DNA of 64,000 nucleotides from JAPHSX01 sp039714395 (GCA_039714395.1 JBDLJH010000008.1:1-64000), one strand, 5' to 3'; numbered from the stretch's first letter, positions 16,593-25,310 are shown. Translations and numbers: made by a program. The notes: generated from the letters alone by a model not told the origin.

Positions 16593-17327
16593 ATGCTTGA
16601 AAGTCTCTCCATTAGTCAGTTGCTGCTGGCTGCACTGATCATCTTTGGCGCCTATTTGATGCGCGGCATTGCCGGCTTCGGTTCAGGGCTGATCGCTATT
16701 CCACTGCTGGCGTTGATGTTGCCGCTTACCATTGTTGTACCGATGGTCGGTCTGCTCGACTACATCGCCTCTACCAGCCACGGCATGAAACATCGCCAGT
16801 CGATTCAGTGGCGCGAAATCTTTCCGCTGTTGCCTTTTACCTTCGCTGGAGTATTAACCGCCCTCTATCTGTTCAAGACGCTGGATGGTGAATTGCTACG
16901 TAGCGCCCTTGGTGGTTTTATCGTGCTCTATGCCTTTTACTCGCTGCTTAGTTCAGGCCCCGGTTTTCGTGGGTCGCGCCTCTGGGCGGCACCTGCTGGC
17001 GGGCTGGGTGGTCTCATCGGTACTCTGTTTGGTACCGGAGGCCCCTTCTATGTGATCTACCTGCGGTTGCGTCATCTCGACAAAACGGCCTTTCGTGCCA
17101 CCGCCGCCACCATTTTTCTTATCGACGGCAGTAGTCGTATCGTCGGTTACTTTTTCTCGGGTTTCTATCAACTGGATACCATGCTGTTGCTGGCAGCGGC
17201 GTTACCGGTGATGGTGGTGGGGATGTATATCGGTGGTCATATTCATACCACCATCAGTCAACGTAGCTTTCAGCAGGCGATCGGAGTGTTACTGCTTGGC
17301 AGTGGTATGGCGCTGCTGTTGCAATAA
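16593..17327 (+). CDS. TauE/SafE-family sulfite/sulfonate exporter-like protein
   Basis: A 244-residue inner-membrane protein with about eight hydrophobic segments. The two internally related TauE/SafE halves are visible: RGIAGFGSGLIAIPLLALML near residues 24-43 and GGLGGLIGTLFGTGGPFYVIYL near 136-157. Members export sulfite, sulfoacetate or similar anions; the substrate here is unknown. It is followed 11 bp later by a YchJ-type gene and may share a transcript with it. Confidence 0.85.
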   Translation: MLESLSISQLLLAALIIFGAYLMRGIAGFGSGLIAIPLLALMLPLTIVVPMVGLLDYIASTSHGMKHRQSIQWREIFPLLPFTFAGVLTALYLFKTLDGELLRSALGGFIVLYAFYSLLSSGPGFRGSRLWAAPAGGLGGLIGTLFGTGGPFYVIYLRLRHLDKTAFRATAATIFLIDGSSRIVGYFFSGFYQLDTMLLLAAALPVMVVGMYIGGHIHTTISQRSFQQAIGVLLLGSGMALLLQ

Positions 17328-17338
17328 GGGGAAAGAGA

Positions 17339-17791
17339 ATGAGAGACCAGAGCTGTCCCTGTGGCAGCGGTAATCCTCTGGATGATTGCTGTGGTCGCTA
17401 CCACAGTGGTGAGGTCGCTCCCACGGCGGAGGCGTTGATGCGCTCGCGCTATAGCGCCTACGGGCTAAAAAATAGTGCCTATCTGCGTGACACCTGGCAC
17501 CCCTCTACCTGCCCCGCAGAGCTGAACATCAGTAACGACGACACGCCCTGGCAGCGACTTGTCATTATCACTACGGAAAAGGGTGGGGCGGGAGAGATGG
17601 ATGGGGTGGTGGAGTTTGCCGCCTTTTATCAGGGAGGGCAGTTACATGAGCGCAGCCGTTTTCTACGCGAAGGTGAGCGTTGGTACTATTTGGATGGTGA
17701 GCTATTGCCGCCGCACACTATAGATAAAGCGGGGCGCAATGCCCCTTGCCCCTGTGGTAGTGGCAGGAAATTCAAGCGCTGTTGTGGCTGA
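17339..17791 (+). CDS. YchJ-family protein with two SEC-C motifs
   Basis: A 150-residue UPF0225/YchJ protein. A SEC-C-type zinc motif lies at each end: CPCGSG...DDCCGRYH at residues 7-22 and CPCGSGRKFKRCC at 137-149. The middle part (AEALMRSRYSAYGLKNSAYL, FYQGGQLHERSRF, RWYYLDG) is the YchJ core, an NTF2-like fold. RBS GGGGAAAGAG precedes ATG 17339. Function is unknown; SEC-C motifs bind zinc and often occur in proteins touching the ribosome or secretion machinery. Confidence 0.88.
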   Translation: MRDQSCPCGSGNPLDDCCGRYHSGEVAPTAEALMRSRYSAYGLKNSAYLRDTWHPSTCPAELNISNDDTPWQRLVIITTEKGGAGEMDGVVEFAAFYQGGQLHERSRFLREGERWYYLDGELLPPHTIDKAGRNAPCPCGSGRKFKRCCG

Positions 17792-17810
17792 TGTTTGCTT
17801 CAGATACGAA

Positions 17811-17834
17811 AAAGCCCACCGTAAGGTGGGCTTT
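17811..17834. terminator. Bidirectional terminator between ychJ-like gene and tRNA-Asp
   Basis: AAAGCCCACC-GTAA-GGTGGGCTTT is a perfect 10-bp stem with a tetraloop, preceded by A-runs and followed by T. It sits between two convergent genes and can serve both. Confidence 0.9.
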
Positions 17835-17841
17835 GAAATAA

Positions 17842-17918
17842 TGGCGGAGCGGACGGGACTCGAACCCGCGACCCCCGGCGTGACAGGCCGGTATTCTAAC
17901 CAGCTGAACTACCGCTCC
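17842..17918 (-). tRNA. tRNA-Asp (GTC)
   Basis: On the minus strand a full cloverleaf is readable: acceptor GGAGCGG/CCGCTCC, D-arm with TTCAGCTGGTTAGAA, anticodon arm CCGGCCTGTCACGCCGG with anticodon GTC, TPsiC arm GGGTTCGAGTCCC, and an encoded 3' CCA. Length is 77 nt. Confidence 0.97.
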
Positions 17919-17973
17919 GCAGCTCCCAGCACGAAGCTGAGAGCGCGCTATTCTAGCGGCTTTTGCTGGGGGG

Positions 17974-18603
17974 TCAAGACCTTTCTGCGCTAATGGGTCG
18001 AGACCAGGCCAATGTGATGGTGATGGCGACGATGGCACCAAGCAGGGCAAGGCCCATATCCTTCTGTGCATCCCAGCTGTCGCCCTGAGTACCGAGGTAG
18101 GCTTCACCCAGTTCGGGGCTGACAATAACGGCCACTATCATCTCGATCACCTCATAGAAACCGCTAAAGCCGATCACCAGGCTTACGGTAAAAAAGCCTG
18201 ACCAGCGGCGGCTGGTATGGGCGAGGCGTCGTAGTAATTCATAAAATGGGTAGCCACAGAGCAGGCCGTAGGCGAAGTGGACGATGCGATCAAAATGGTT
18301 GCGCTGAAGGTCCATCCACTCCATCAGCCAGAAACCGAAGGGGGTCTCGGCATAGGTGTAGTGGGCGCCGGTGAGGTGCAGCGTCATAAACAGGGTGAGC
18401 ATGGCGTAGCTGAGGTTGGAGAAGGCAAAGCGCCGGTAGGTGGTGACGAACAGCACACCGTAGATGATGACCAGCAGGTTCTCCAGTAGCCAGTCAAAAC
18501 GGTTGAAGGGATTGATGGCCGTGATCACCCAGTAGACGAGTAGCCACACTACCATCAACTGTAGCGGGCGGTTATGGCGAAAATCTGGGGTGATGCGTTC
18601 CAT
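17974..18603 (-). CDS. DUF2238 membrane protein (YjdF-like)
   Basis: A 209-residue protein with about six membrane helices and conserved polar residues in the middle: HLTGAHYTYAETPFGFW near residues 76-92 and RNHFDRIVHFAYGLLCGYP near 100-118. The GFYEVIEM and GDSWDAQKDM motifs near 146 and 174 are typical of DUF2238. Function unknown. The ATG lies at 18603. It reads toward the tRNA-Asp gene. Confidence 0.85.
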   Translation of the reverse strand: MERITPDFRHNRPLQLMVVWLLVYWVITAINPFNRFDWLLENLLVIIYGVLFVTTYRRFAFSNLSYAMLTLFMTLHLTGAHYTYAETPFGFWLMEWMDLQRNHFDRIVHFAYGLLCGYPFYELLRRLAHTSRRWSGFFTVSLVIGFSGFYEVIEMIVAVIVSPELGEAYLGTQGDSWDAQKDMGLALLGAIVAITITLAWSRPISAERS

Positions 18604-18746
18604 CTGGGACCTCTATTTTTAGAACAGGTGCTGTGCGATTTGCTCTGCCTTCTGGTAGTCGTGTTCCTCGGCTTTGGTGTGTGCTGTGATGGCGTACTAA
18701 GCCAGTGGCTAAACTAGCATGTGACTGATGGAGTTTAAATACGTGT

Positions 18747-19472
18747 TTATTGCAGATGAGGTTGGTGCCAGTCGAAGACAGCAAACAGTCGAACAAATTC
18801 AGCGGGCAGAGGCGCCTCTATAGTGAGAAGTGTACGGCTCTCAGGGTGTGGTAGTGTCAGGCGCTGAGCGTGCAGCAGTAGACGCTGGCAATCGAACTGT
18901 TCGCGAAACAGACGGTTGTGGCGCCCTTCGCCATGACTGGTATCACCGATTAGCGGGTGAAAGATATGGTGAAAGTGTTTACGGATCTGTCGCATCCGAC
19001 CGGTGACGGGTGTTACCCGCACCAGTGAGTAGCGTGCGGTGTTGTAACGACCGACAGGGATCGGCAGCTCTACCGTAGCGAGCCGCTGATAGTCGGTGAT
19101 CGCCTGTTGTTCTGGTTTGTGGGGCTCTTCGCGCAGCGGGTAGTCGATGTGGCCGCGTTCGTCGGTGTAGCCGCGGACGATAGCCAGGTACTCTTTTTTG
19201 ATCTCACGTTGCTCGAATACTCCGCACATCTTGCGTGCCGCCTCACTGGAGAGGGCAAACAGGATCACGCCGGAGGTGGGGCGATCGAGGCGGTGGACAG
19301 GGTAGACACGCTGGCCGATCTGATCACGCAGGGTCTGCAACAGGAATACTTCATTCTCCTCGGCGATCCAGCTGCGGTGCACCAGCATCCCCGGTGGTTT
19401 ATCGACGGCGACATAATTGTCATCGTGGTAGAGGATATTGAGTGAGGTGGTTATGTGGTGTTGCGTGTTCAC
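18747..19472 (-). CDS. truC: tRNA pseudouridine(65) synthase TruC
   Basis: Isomerises uridine 65 of tRNA to pseudouridine. The 241 residues carry the RluA-family catalytic motif HRLDRPTSG near residues 60-68, where the D is the nucleophile, plus DKPPGMLVH near 24-32, GRMRQIRKHF near 157-166 and HPLIGD near 171-176. These features, and a short protein without an S4 domain, fit TruC over RluA, RluC or RluD. A DUF3549 gene lies immediately upstream on the same strand, an arrangement seen in Pseudomonas. Confidence 0.92.
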   Translation of the reverse strand: MNTQHHITTSLNILYHDDNYVAVDKPPGMLVHRSWIAEENEVFLLQTLRDQIGQRVYPVHRLDRPTSGVILFALSSEAARKMCGVFEQREIKKEYLAIVRGYTDERGHIDYPLREEPHKPEQQAITDYQRLATVELPIPVGRYNTARYSLVRVTPVTGRMRQIRKHFHHIFHPLIGDTSHGEGRHNRLFREQFDCQRLLLHAQRLTLPHPESRTLLTIEAPLPAEFVRLFAVFDWHQPHLQ

Positions 19473-19483
19473 TGTAAAGGTGG

Positions 19484-20533
19484 CTAAAAGTTCTGTCCGA
19501 ACATATGACCAACGGCGGTGCAGAGTGCTTCACTTCGTTCGGGGCTACGTAGCTGTGTGAGCAGCACTGGACGCATACCGGGGATGGTGAGCAGGTCGCT
19601 CATTACCTGCGCAAAGGCATCCAGGCCAAGAGTATTCTGGGCTAATGCCTCGATGAAGCGCCGCGCTAGTTCCTCTTCGCCAAGTACTAACCAGTTACGT
19701 GCCGCAATGGCAGCCAGTACATGGATATCGTGCCCGTGTTCGCTGTCGAGGGCCGCGGTGATGGCCTGGGCCGCAAGTCCCTTGCCACTCAGGGCGAAGG
19801 CACGCAATAGCGCGATGATTACATTTAGATCCGCTTCGTCACTGCTTAACTCGGTTTGCAGTCGTGCCAGCAGTGCCTCGGCAAGGGGGGTGGAGAGCGC
19901 CTCGTTCTCGAGAAAACCGCACAGTGCGATAAGTGCCGGGGCTGGCAGCTGTGGTAGTGCCTTAAGCGTGATGGCTTCGTTGTTATCCTCGTCGAGACGG
20001 GCACTAACATCGGCAAAGCCCTGCAGGCCGACAAAGGCCCACTGCTCGTATCCCGGCTCGCCGCTGAGGTAGTCTCGGGCGTGGGTATAGAAGCGGCTGG
20101 GAGGCTGGCTCAGTACCTTGAGCGCCTTGGCGTGAAATCCGGCCATCATGCTCTCTTTGGGCTTGAAGCCGAAGGGGCTTTCTCCCATCGCATCGGTAAA
20201 TTCACCGCTCTCACGTGCCGCCTGGATGTTGCTGCCCAGTGATTCGAGTAGACCGCGAAGAAAGCTGTCACGTGCCGAGGCAACCAGTTTGCCTGTTTCA
20301 TCCAGCGGGAATTTAACAAACCAGATGAACTGCTCCTCCTTCTCTTCCTGGTTCCAGCCGAGGATCCCTAACCATGCATGCTGCTGCAAAGGATAGGGGT
20401 AGGGTTGATCGCTATTTTCGAAGTGGCGAAAGAGTTCGCTATCGAGTTTGCGAATGCCTCGGCCCAGATCGAACACGCGGTAGCGAGTATGGCTCTGGTC
20501 AAAAAAATCACTAAGTGTCTGGGGAATTTGCAT
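19484..20533 (-). CDS. DUF3549 family protein
   Basis: A 349-residue soluble protein of the DUF3549 family, recognised by its opening (IPQTLSDFFDQSHTRYRVFDLGRGIRKL) and by its position directly ahead of truC. The central part includes FVGLQGFADVSARLD and a long run of helices from residue 190 on, resembling a HEAT-like repeat array. No catalytic motif is visible. The gap to truC is 11 bp, so one transcript is likely. Confidence 0.87.
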   Translation of the reverse strand: MQIPQTLSDFFDQSHTRYRVFDLGRGIRKLDSELFRHFENSDQPYPYPLQQHAWLGILGWNQEEKEEQFIWFVKFPLDETGKLVASARDSFLRGLLESLGSNIQAARESGEFTDAMGESPFGFKPKESMMAGFHAKALKVLSQPPSRFYTHARDYLSGEPGYEQWAFVGLQGFADVSARLDEDNNEAITLKALPQLPAPALIALCGFLENEALSTPLAEALLARLQTELSSDEADLNVIIALLRAFALSGKGLAAQAITAALDSEHGHDIHVLAAIAARNWLVLGEEELARRFIEALAQNTLGLDAFAQVMSDLLTIPGMRPVLLTQLRSPERSEALCTAVGHMFGQNF

Positions 20534-20616
20534 ACTTACTATTCAGGGTAGGAGCCCCGGAGGCGGGGCGCCACCGGGGGTGTTGCTGTGATGAAGGGGT
20601 TCGCGATTTAGTTCGC

Positions 20617-21087
20617 TCAGTTGTTGCGCTCTTTGCGCTCGGCCCCTTCGTTAACACGCAGGTTACGGCCCATGAACTCCTTACCATCCAGGCCCTTGAT
20701 TGCCTTGACTGAGGCGCGCCCTTCCATTTCGACAAAGGCGAAGCCGCGTGGACGGCGGGTGGCGCGATCTTTCATGATGCGTACGGAATGTACAGTACCG
20801 TATTTGGAAAACAGTGCACTGAGGTCATCGGGTGAGGCCTTAAAAGCCAGGTTACCGACGAAGATAGTCTTTTTCTCGCCGGAGTCAGCCGCGGCACTGC
20901 CGCCGCCAAACTGTATAGCGGAGAAGATGCCACCCAGGAGTGCGCCGGCAGCAAGGGTCAGGGTAAAAAGTGTGTTTGTTGCAGTTTCATCCAGCCCGAG
21001 TGTGGGGAACAGGAAGTAGCCGATGACGGCCAGCAGGATAGCGACAACAATGGATTTAACTACATTTGCAAAAGAAGGGAAGCTCAT
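20617..21087 (-). CDS. Membrane-anchored RNA-recognition-motif protein
   Basis: A 156-residue protein with two N-terminal membrane segments (about residues 10-30, VVAILLAVIGYFLFP, and 38-60, TLFTLTLAAGALLGGIFSAI) followed by one RRM. The RNA-binding motifs are intact: RNP2 IFVGNL near residues 75-80 and RNP1 RGFAFVEM near 113-120. The tail is charged (GAERKERNN). RBS AAGGTGA precedes the ATG. Related membrane-RRM proteins occur in other gammaproteobacteria; the role is unknown, but anchoring of mRNA or a cold-response role is plausible inference. Confidence 0.8.
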   Translation of the reverse strand: MSFPSFANVVKSIVVAILLAVIGYFLFPTLGLDETATNTLFTLTLAAGALLGGIFSAIQFGGGSAAADSGEKKTIFVGNLAFKASPDDLSALFSKYGTVHSVRIMKDRATRRPRGFAFVEMEGRASVKAIKGLDGKEFMGRNLRVNEGAERKERNN

Positions 21088-21315
21088 TAAAAAATCACCT
21101 TATAGGTCTATTTCGTTGTTTCAGTCAAAGTCAGAATCGTGTGGCAGGAACGAGAATTATTATAAAAAAATTGCTGCTGCCAGAATCAGGTCCGCGGGCA
21201 TTCTAACGTATCTGGCGGTGAAGCTGTAGAGATGGGGCCTAATTACCTTGCTGCATTGGGTTTGCATCATAAACCCCTTATTATTGCTCTCATACGCCTA
21301 TGTGGAGAGAGAACC

Positions 21316-21660
21316 TTGTTGTTGAATGTATATATTGATGAACGCAATCACCCTGTCGAGATACCGCCGGGGATGATGGTGGAGGCCGAGGATTTCTTTG
21401 CCAAAATGGATGCCGATATGGATCAGGGCTGGCAGATGAGTCGCCAGTGGGTTGAGAATCTCAGCCCGCTTAACCGCTGCCAGGTCGTGGCCGATAAGCT
21501 GATGACGGCACTCGATGCCGGGAATGAGACGATGGTGCAGCTGATGGCGGCCTATATCCTTCACCGGGCGCCTGGTGTGGCTGTTGTACGTATCAATACC
21601 GATGGCGAGATGCTGGAGACCGAGTTGATGTTGGGCGCTGCCGATGGGGCAGAGCAGTGA
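21316..21660 (+). CDS. Conserved hypothetical protein
   Basis: A soluble protein of about 114 residues beginning LNVYIDERNHPVEIPPGMM. It has helices (AEDFFAKMDADMDQGWQMSRQWVENL, CQVVADKLMTALDAG) and a C-terminal beta-like segment (VRINTDGEMLETELML). TTG 21316 is preferred because GGAGAG sits six bases upstream; an ATG at 21232 would add 28 residues. The stop overlaps the next gene's GTG (GTGA). No family recognised. Confidence 0.6.
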   Translation: MLLNVYIDERNHPVEIPPGMMVEAEDFFAKMDADMDQGWQMSRQWVENLSPLNRCQVVADKLMTALDAGNETMVQLMAAYILHRAPGVAVVRINTDGEMLETELMLGAADGAEQ

Positions 21661-22028
21661 GTGAGGCGCTGCTGATGAGCGTGGTGGAGCTGGGTGCTTA
21701 TCCTGATTTTACCTCTCTCTATCAGCGCCTCGGTTATCGGGTGGAGACCATCAACTCTGGTCGCAGGGCGATCACGACATTGAAAAAACAGTGTCCCGCC
21801 GTGGTGGTAACCGAGTTTAACTTTCAGCACTCTTTTAGGGATCGTACCAGCAACCTTGAGTCACTCCTTGCCGTTGAGCAACACAACCAGGGGGTGAAGA
21901 TCATTGTCTTTTACAACCGGGAGGTGCGGGAACAACTGGAGCAACTGCGCAGTCGTTTTCCCGGTTTTGTCGCGCTGAGTTATCCGATTGAAGAGACGGT
22001 GTTAGAGGCCGCCCTGGGTGAGGTGTAG
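21657..22028 (+). CDS. Degenerate receiver-like protein
   Basis: A 123-residue protein with the spacing of a CheY-like fold: beta strands at LLMSVVELG, AVVVTEFNF, KIIVFYNRE and FVALSYPI, alternating with helices. The aspartate expected after VVVT is E (TEFNF) and the usual C-terminal lysine is not evident, so phosphotransfer is doubtful. It is translationally coupled to the gene before it (GTGA overlap). It may be a pseudo-receiver that binds a partner. The fold call rests on pattern only. Confidence 0.5.
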   Translation: MSEALLMSVVELGAYPDFTSLYQRLGYRVETINSGRRAITTLKKQCPAVVVTEFNFQHSFRDRTSNLESLLAVEQHNQGVKIIVFYNREVREQLEQLRSRFPGFVALSYPIEETVLEAALGEV

Positions 22029-22036
22029 AACTCTTC

Positions 22037-23515
22037 TTATGATGAGCAGCTGATCTCCAGCTCGCTACTCCACTCGGGCGGGGCTGCGGCGTAGTGTTCG
22101 TTTTCCGGCTGTTCGTCGAACGGTCTTTGCAGTAGCTGGTGTAGCCTCTCTATCTCGCTGTAGTCACCCGCCTCAGCCATCTCTATCGCCTGCTGTGCCA
22201 GGTAGTTGCGCAGGATGTATTTGGGGTTGACCTGTTTCATCTCTGCCTGGCGTTGCTTGCGTTGCGACTCTTCTGCTTGTAACCGTTCGGCGTAGCGTTT
22301 GGCCCAGCTATCGAATCCGTTGCGATCCAGAAACTCGTCGCGTAGCAGACTCTGCTTTTTGCTCTCATCGAAGTCGCACAGGGCACGGAAGAAGAGGGTG
22401 TAGTCGATGCGGTTGATATCCAGCAGTTTCAGCAGCTCGTCGATAAGTACCTTGTCGCCTTCTCGCTCCTTTGTCAGTCCCAGCTTTTTCAGCATGCCCC
22501 GGTGGTAGTGTTGTTGCAGGTGTGGCTCGTACTCGCCAAGGATGGCGTTGGCGGCGCTTGCCGCCTCGCTGGCTTCACCCTCAAGGATCGGCAGTAGTGC
22601 CTGGCCAAGTTTGCTCAGGTTCCAGCCGCCGATGGCGGGTTGCTGGTCAAAGGCATAGCGGCCGTACTGGTCGGTGTGGTTGCAGATGTAGCCGGGCTCG
22701 TACCGGTCAATAAAGCCGAAGGGGCCGTAGTCGAGGGTGAGTCCGAGAATCGACATATTGTCGGTATTCATCACGCCATGGGCGAAGCCGACCTGCTGCC
22801 ACTGGCTGATCATCTCGGCGCTACGCAGGGTGACCTGGCGGAACAGTTCCAGATACTTTGTTTCGTGATTGACCAGTTCGGGATAGTGGTGTGCGATCAC
22901 ATAGTCGGCAAGCTGACGAATCGGCTCGATCTCACGACGATAGTAAAAGAGTTCGAAGGAGCCAAAGCGTACGTGACTGGGTGCCATACGCAGCAACATT
23001 GCACCAGTTTCGATCTGTTTGCGATAGACCTCTTCCCTGCTGCCGGTCATTACCAGGGCTCGGGTGGTGGGGATACCGAGGCCGTACATCGCCTCGCTGC
23101 AGAGATATTCGCGAATGGTAGAACGCAGCACCGCACGCCCGTCACCACGGCGGGAAAAGGGGGTAATGCCTGCCCCCTTGAGTTGCAGCTCCCAACGTTC
23201 TCCTGCCTCGTTGGTGACCTCGCCAAGGAGGATCGCCCGTCCGTCACCCAGTTGTGGCACAAGCTGACCGAACTGGTGACCGGCGTAGATGGTGGCCAGC
23301 GGTTCGCTGCCGGGCAGCTCCTTTTCGCCATTAAAAAAGGCGTGAAAATCTTCGCGTTTTGCCTCTCCAGGATGGAGGTCGATGAGCCGCGCGGCCTCAC
23401 TATTAAAGGCAACGAGGTGTGCCCCCCGCAGGGGAGTGACTGGTAGCCGCTGGTAGAAGATCTCGGGGAGGCGGGCAAAGCTGTTGCTTAACTGAAGTTC
23501 TTCAACTCTTTTCAT
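22037..23515 (-). CDS. selO: Protein adenylyltransferase SelO (YdiU)
   Basis: A pseudokinase-fold enzyme that transfers AMP from ATP to Ser, Thr or Tyr of protein targets, linked to redox homeostasis. The 492-residue length is typical. Motifs: YAGHQFGQ and LGDGRAILLGE near residues 77-98, GDGRAVLRSTIREYLCSEAM near 123-142, HGVMNTDNMSILG near 245-257 (metal-binding region) and LDYGPFGFID. The C-terminus ends in the conserved CSS found in bacterial SelO, where eukaryotic forms have selenocysteine. Convergent with the receiver-like gene. Confidence 0.95.
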   Translation of the reverse strand: MKRVEELQLSNSFARLPEIFYQRLPVTPLRGAHLVAFNSEAARLIDLHPGEAKREDFHAFFNGEKELPGSEPLATIYAGHQFGQLVPQLGDGRAILLGEVTNEAGERWELQLKGAGITPFSRRGDGRAVLRSTIREYLCSEAMYGLGIPTTRALVMTGSREEVYRKQIETGAMLLRMAPSHVRFGSFELFYYRREIEPIRQLADYVIAHHYPELVNHETKYLELFRQVTLRSAEMISQWQQVGFAHGVMNTDNMSILGLTLDYGPFGFIDRYEPGYICNHTDQYGRYAFDQQPAIGGWNLSKLGQALLPILEGEASEAASAANAILGEYEPHLQQHYHRGMLKKLGLTKEREGDKVLIDELLKLLDINRIDYTLFFRALCDFDESKKQSLLRDEFLDRNGFDSWAKRYAERLQAEESQRKQRQAEMKQVNPKYILRNYLAQQAIEMAEAGDYSEIERLHQLLQRPFDEQPENEHYAAAPPEWSSELEISCSS

Positions 23516-23560
23516 GCCTTAATCATGGTGACAGGGAATTGCGGCTTCAACCATAAATAA

Positions 23561-23592
23561 AAAGGGCCTTTCCGTTACCGGAAAGGCCCTTT
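23561..23592 (-). terminator. Rho-independent terminator
   Basis: AAAGGGCCTTTCCG-TTAC-CGGAAAGGCCCTTT forms a perfect 14-bp stem; T-rich sequence follows on both strands. It lies just past the stop of the Lys/Pro-rich protein gene and ahead of selO. Confidence 0.9.
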
Positions 23593-23613
23593 TTTTACCT
23601 GCTTCTGCCGGTA

Positions 23614-24384
23614 TTAATAGTTAGGCATCGGCATTGGCATTGAACGTGGTGGATAAGGCATGGGATAACCCGGGCCATACCAGCCACCGGGGCCGTAGTA
23701 GCCGTATCCCTGTGGGTAATAGGGCTGGGGCTGAGGCATGCCGTAGGGGTAGGGGCGCGGCGGCATCGGTTGTATCTGTGGTGCCCCGTTGGGCGCTACG
23801 GCCTGTGGTTGTGCTTGCGGTGAGGGAGCTGCGGCAGGTCCACGGTGACTAGGCCCCATGCCATTGCCCGGTGCCATGCCCATGCCGTGCATAGAAGGTA
23901 CAGGCATTACCGGTGGTGGCATCATCATGTGTGGTTCCATGCTTGGGGTGGTTGCAGGCTGGGTGTTTGCAACATGATCGCTTGCGACCTGATCGCCACC
24001 GTCCTGTGGTCCTTCCTTGGCGGCATCGCGGATGAAGGAGAATATGTAGACAAGGACGATGATGAAGATCAGGGCCTGCCACCAGATGCTTTTTGGTGGT
24101 GGGGTATAGCTGCGACGAGGGGTGACGGGTGCTGCTGTCCTGGTCTCGGTGGCAGTAGCGGTGGCCGCCACCGCAGCGGGGGCTACCTTTTTAGGAGTCG
24201 CTTTTTTAGGAGCTGCCTTTTTAGGAGTGGCTTTCTTTGCAGGAGCCTTTTTTGCCACGGCCTTTTTCCTGGGGGCAGTTTTCTTTTTAGGAGCAGCCTT
24301 TTTGGTAACGCTGGCGCTCATCTCTACGGGTTTAGGTTCTCCACTAGTGGTAGTGGCTTTGGTGTTGTTTTCCTCATCGGCCAT
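23614..24384 (-). CDS. Lys/Ala-rich, membrane-spanning, Pro/Gly/Met/Tyr-rich protein
   Basis: A 256-residue low-complexity protein. Residues about 27-68 are a histone H1-like run of K-K-A-x-P-K repeats, also visible in the DNA as tandem repeats near 24180-24320. One membrane helix lies at about 100-117 (IWWQALIFIIVLVYIFSF). The C-terminal half, from about 140, is rich in Pro, Gly, Met and Tyr (MMMPPPVMP, PYYPQGYGYYGPGGWYGPG). With the basic part inside, the tail would face the periplasm. No family recognised. The basic segment could bind nucleic acid or polyphosphate; that is inference. Confidence 0.7.
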   Translation of the reverse strand: MADEENNTKATTTSGEPKPVEMSASVTKKAAPKKKTAPRKKAVAKKAPAKKATPKKAAPKKATPKKVAPAAVAATATATETRTAAPVTPRRSYTPPPKSIWWQALIFIIVLVYIFSFIRDAAKEGPQDGGDQVASDHVANTQPATTPSMEPHMMMPPPVMPVPSMHGMGMAPGNGMGPSHRGPAAAPSPQAQPQAVAPNGAPQIQPMPPRPYPYGMPQPQPYYPQGYGYYGPGGWYGPGYPMPYPPRSMPMPMPNY

Positions 24385-24553
24385 GACGGGACTCCATAGG
24401 TGTGTGGTAGTTTGATTGATTTTATAACCGGTATATTAGTACATACTAATAATTATTGTAAAGTTATCACTCCCTCTAGCAGACTCCTGTACAGCTTGTG
24501 GTTATTCTGCTCTGAATTGTCCCTATCCCCTGCAGTGGTGAAAGTGCAGGGCC

Positions 24554-24961
24554 TTAGCCCTGCTCACTTAGTTGCTTCAGCATCTCGGGGCTCATGTCGA
24601 TACCCGTCTCCCAGCCCGGGTTGATGCTTAGTCCCAGACCCGTGCCCAGTTTTTCCAGGATCCAGGTGAATTCGGCCAGTAGTCCGCCCCGGTAGTCGGG
24701 ATAATCCTGTAAAAAAGCCTTGCCTCGCTCTGGGCTGGTGAACAGCATGACGACGGAATTTTGCTCATCATCTTCCAGGGTTAGCGGGTGGGCGGTATTG
24801 GATGTTTGCAGGTTGTCGACGGCGGAAGCCTGTTCCAGGATCGGCATAAACAACTCACATTTTAGCAACTCGGCCATAAATTCTTCGCCACTGATACGGC
24901 CTTCCTGAGCGGCGAGTAGTTGCTTTTCGATCTCGTTCATCGGGGTAAATTGTTCAGTCAT
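24554..24961 (-). CDS. SseB-domain protein
   Basis: A 135-residue protein with the SseB N-terminal domain pattern: LKCELFMPIL near residues 30-40, LFTSPERGKAFLQDYPDY near 73-90 and LGLSINPGWETGIDMSPEML near 110-129. SseB-domain proteins are mostly uncharacterised. Start ATG 24961 is used; ATG 24940 (MNEIEKQLLAAQEG) is an equally plausible shorter start. It stands alone between the Lys-rich and GIY-YIG genes, all on the minus strand. Confidence 0.78.
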   Translation of the reverse strand: MTEQFTPMNEIEKQLLAAQEGRISGEEFMAELLKCELFMPILEQASAVDNLQTSNTAHPLTLEDDEQNSVVMLFTSPERGKAFLQDYPDYRGGLLAEFTWILEKLGTGLGLSINPGWETGIDMSPEMLKQLSEQG

Positions 24962-25037
24962 CGTAATATCCGTTGCCGTTGTTGTGATGGGGCCGAGGGG
25001 CGATGGTGTAGCGAATTCCCCTTAAGGTCAAGCTGCC

Positions 25038-25310
25038 TTAGTTGGATTTGACAGGTGCCGAGGCTATCAGGGTCTCTTTCTGCTTGGCGCTGAGTCGCTT
25101 GATTTGCGCTTCGCGACACTGGGCCTCGGATCGATTGGCCGCCTTCTCGTGATAGGTGAGAGTGACCGGGCGGCGAGCACGGGTAAACTTGGCGCCGCGA
25201 GGGCTGTGATTGTGTTCGTGCAGACGGCGCTCACAATCGGTGGTGACCCCGGTGTAGAGGCTGTTGTCACTGCAGCGCAGGATGTAGACGAACCAGTTTG
25301 TCTGTTGCAT
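25038..25310 (-). CDS. GIY-YIG nuclease-domain protein (YhbQ-like)
   Basis: A 90-residue stand-alone GIY-YIG domain. The signature appears as VYILRCSDNSLYTGVT near residues 8-23 (the first Tyr in Y-I-L, the second Y-T-G), with the catalytic Arg in ERRLHEHN and Glu in HEKAANRSEAQCRE. This is the UPF0213/YhbQ type, suspected of a role in DNA repair or structure-specific cleavage. Divergent from the acetyltransferase. Confidence 0.9.
   Translation of the reverse strand: MQQTNWFVYILRCSDNSLYTGVTTDCERRLHEHNHSPRGAKFTRARRPVTLTYHEKAANRSEAQCREAQIKRLSAKQKETLIASAPVKSN

Noticed and set aside
17842..17918. tRNA-Asp as attachment site for the accessory island
   Set aside because: The island ends near 12.2 kb, over 5 kb away, and no integrase or duplicate tRNA end was seen near it.
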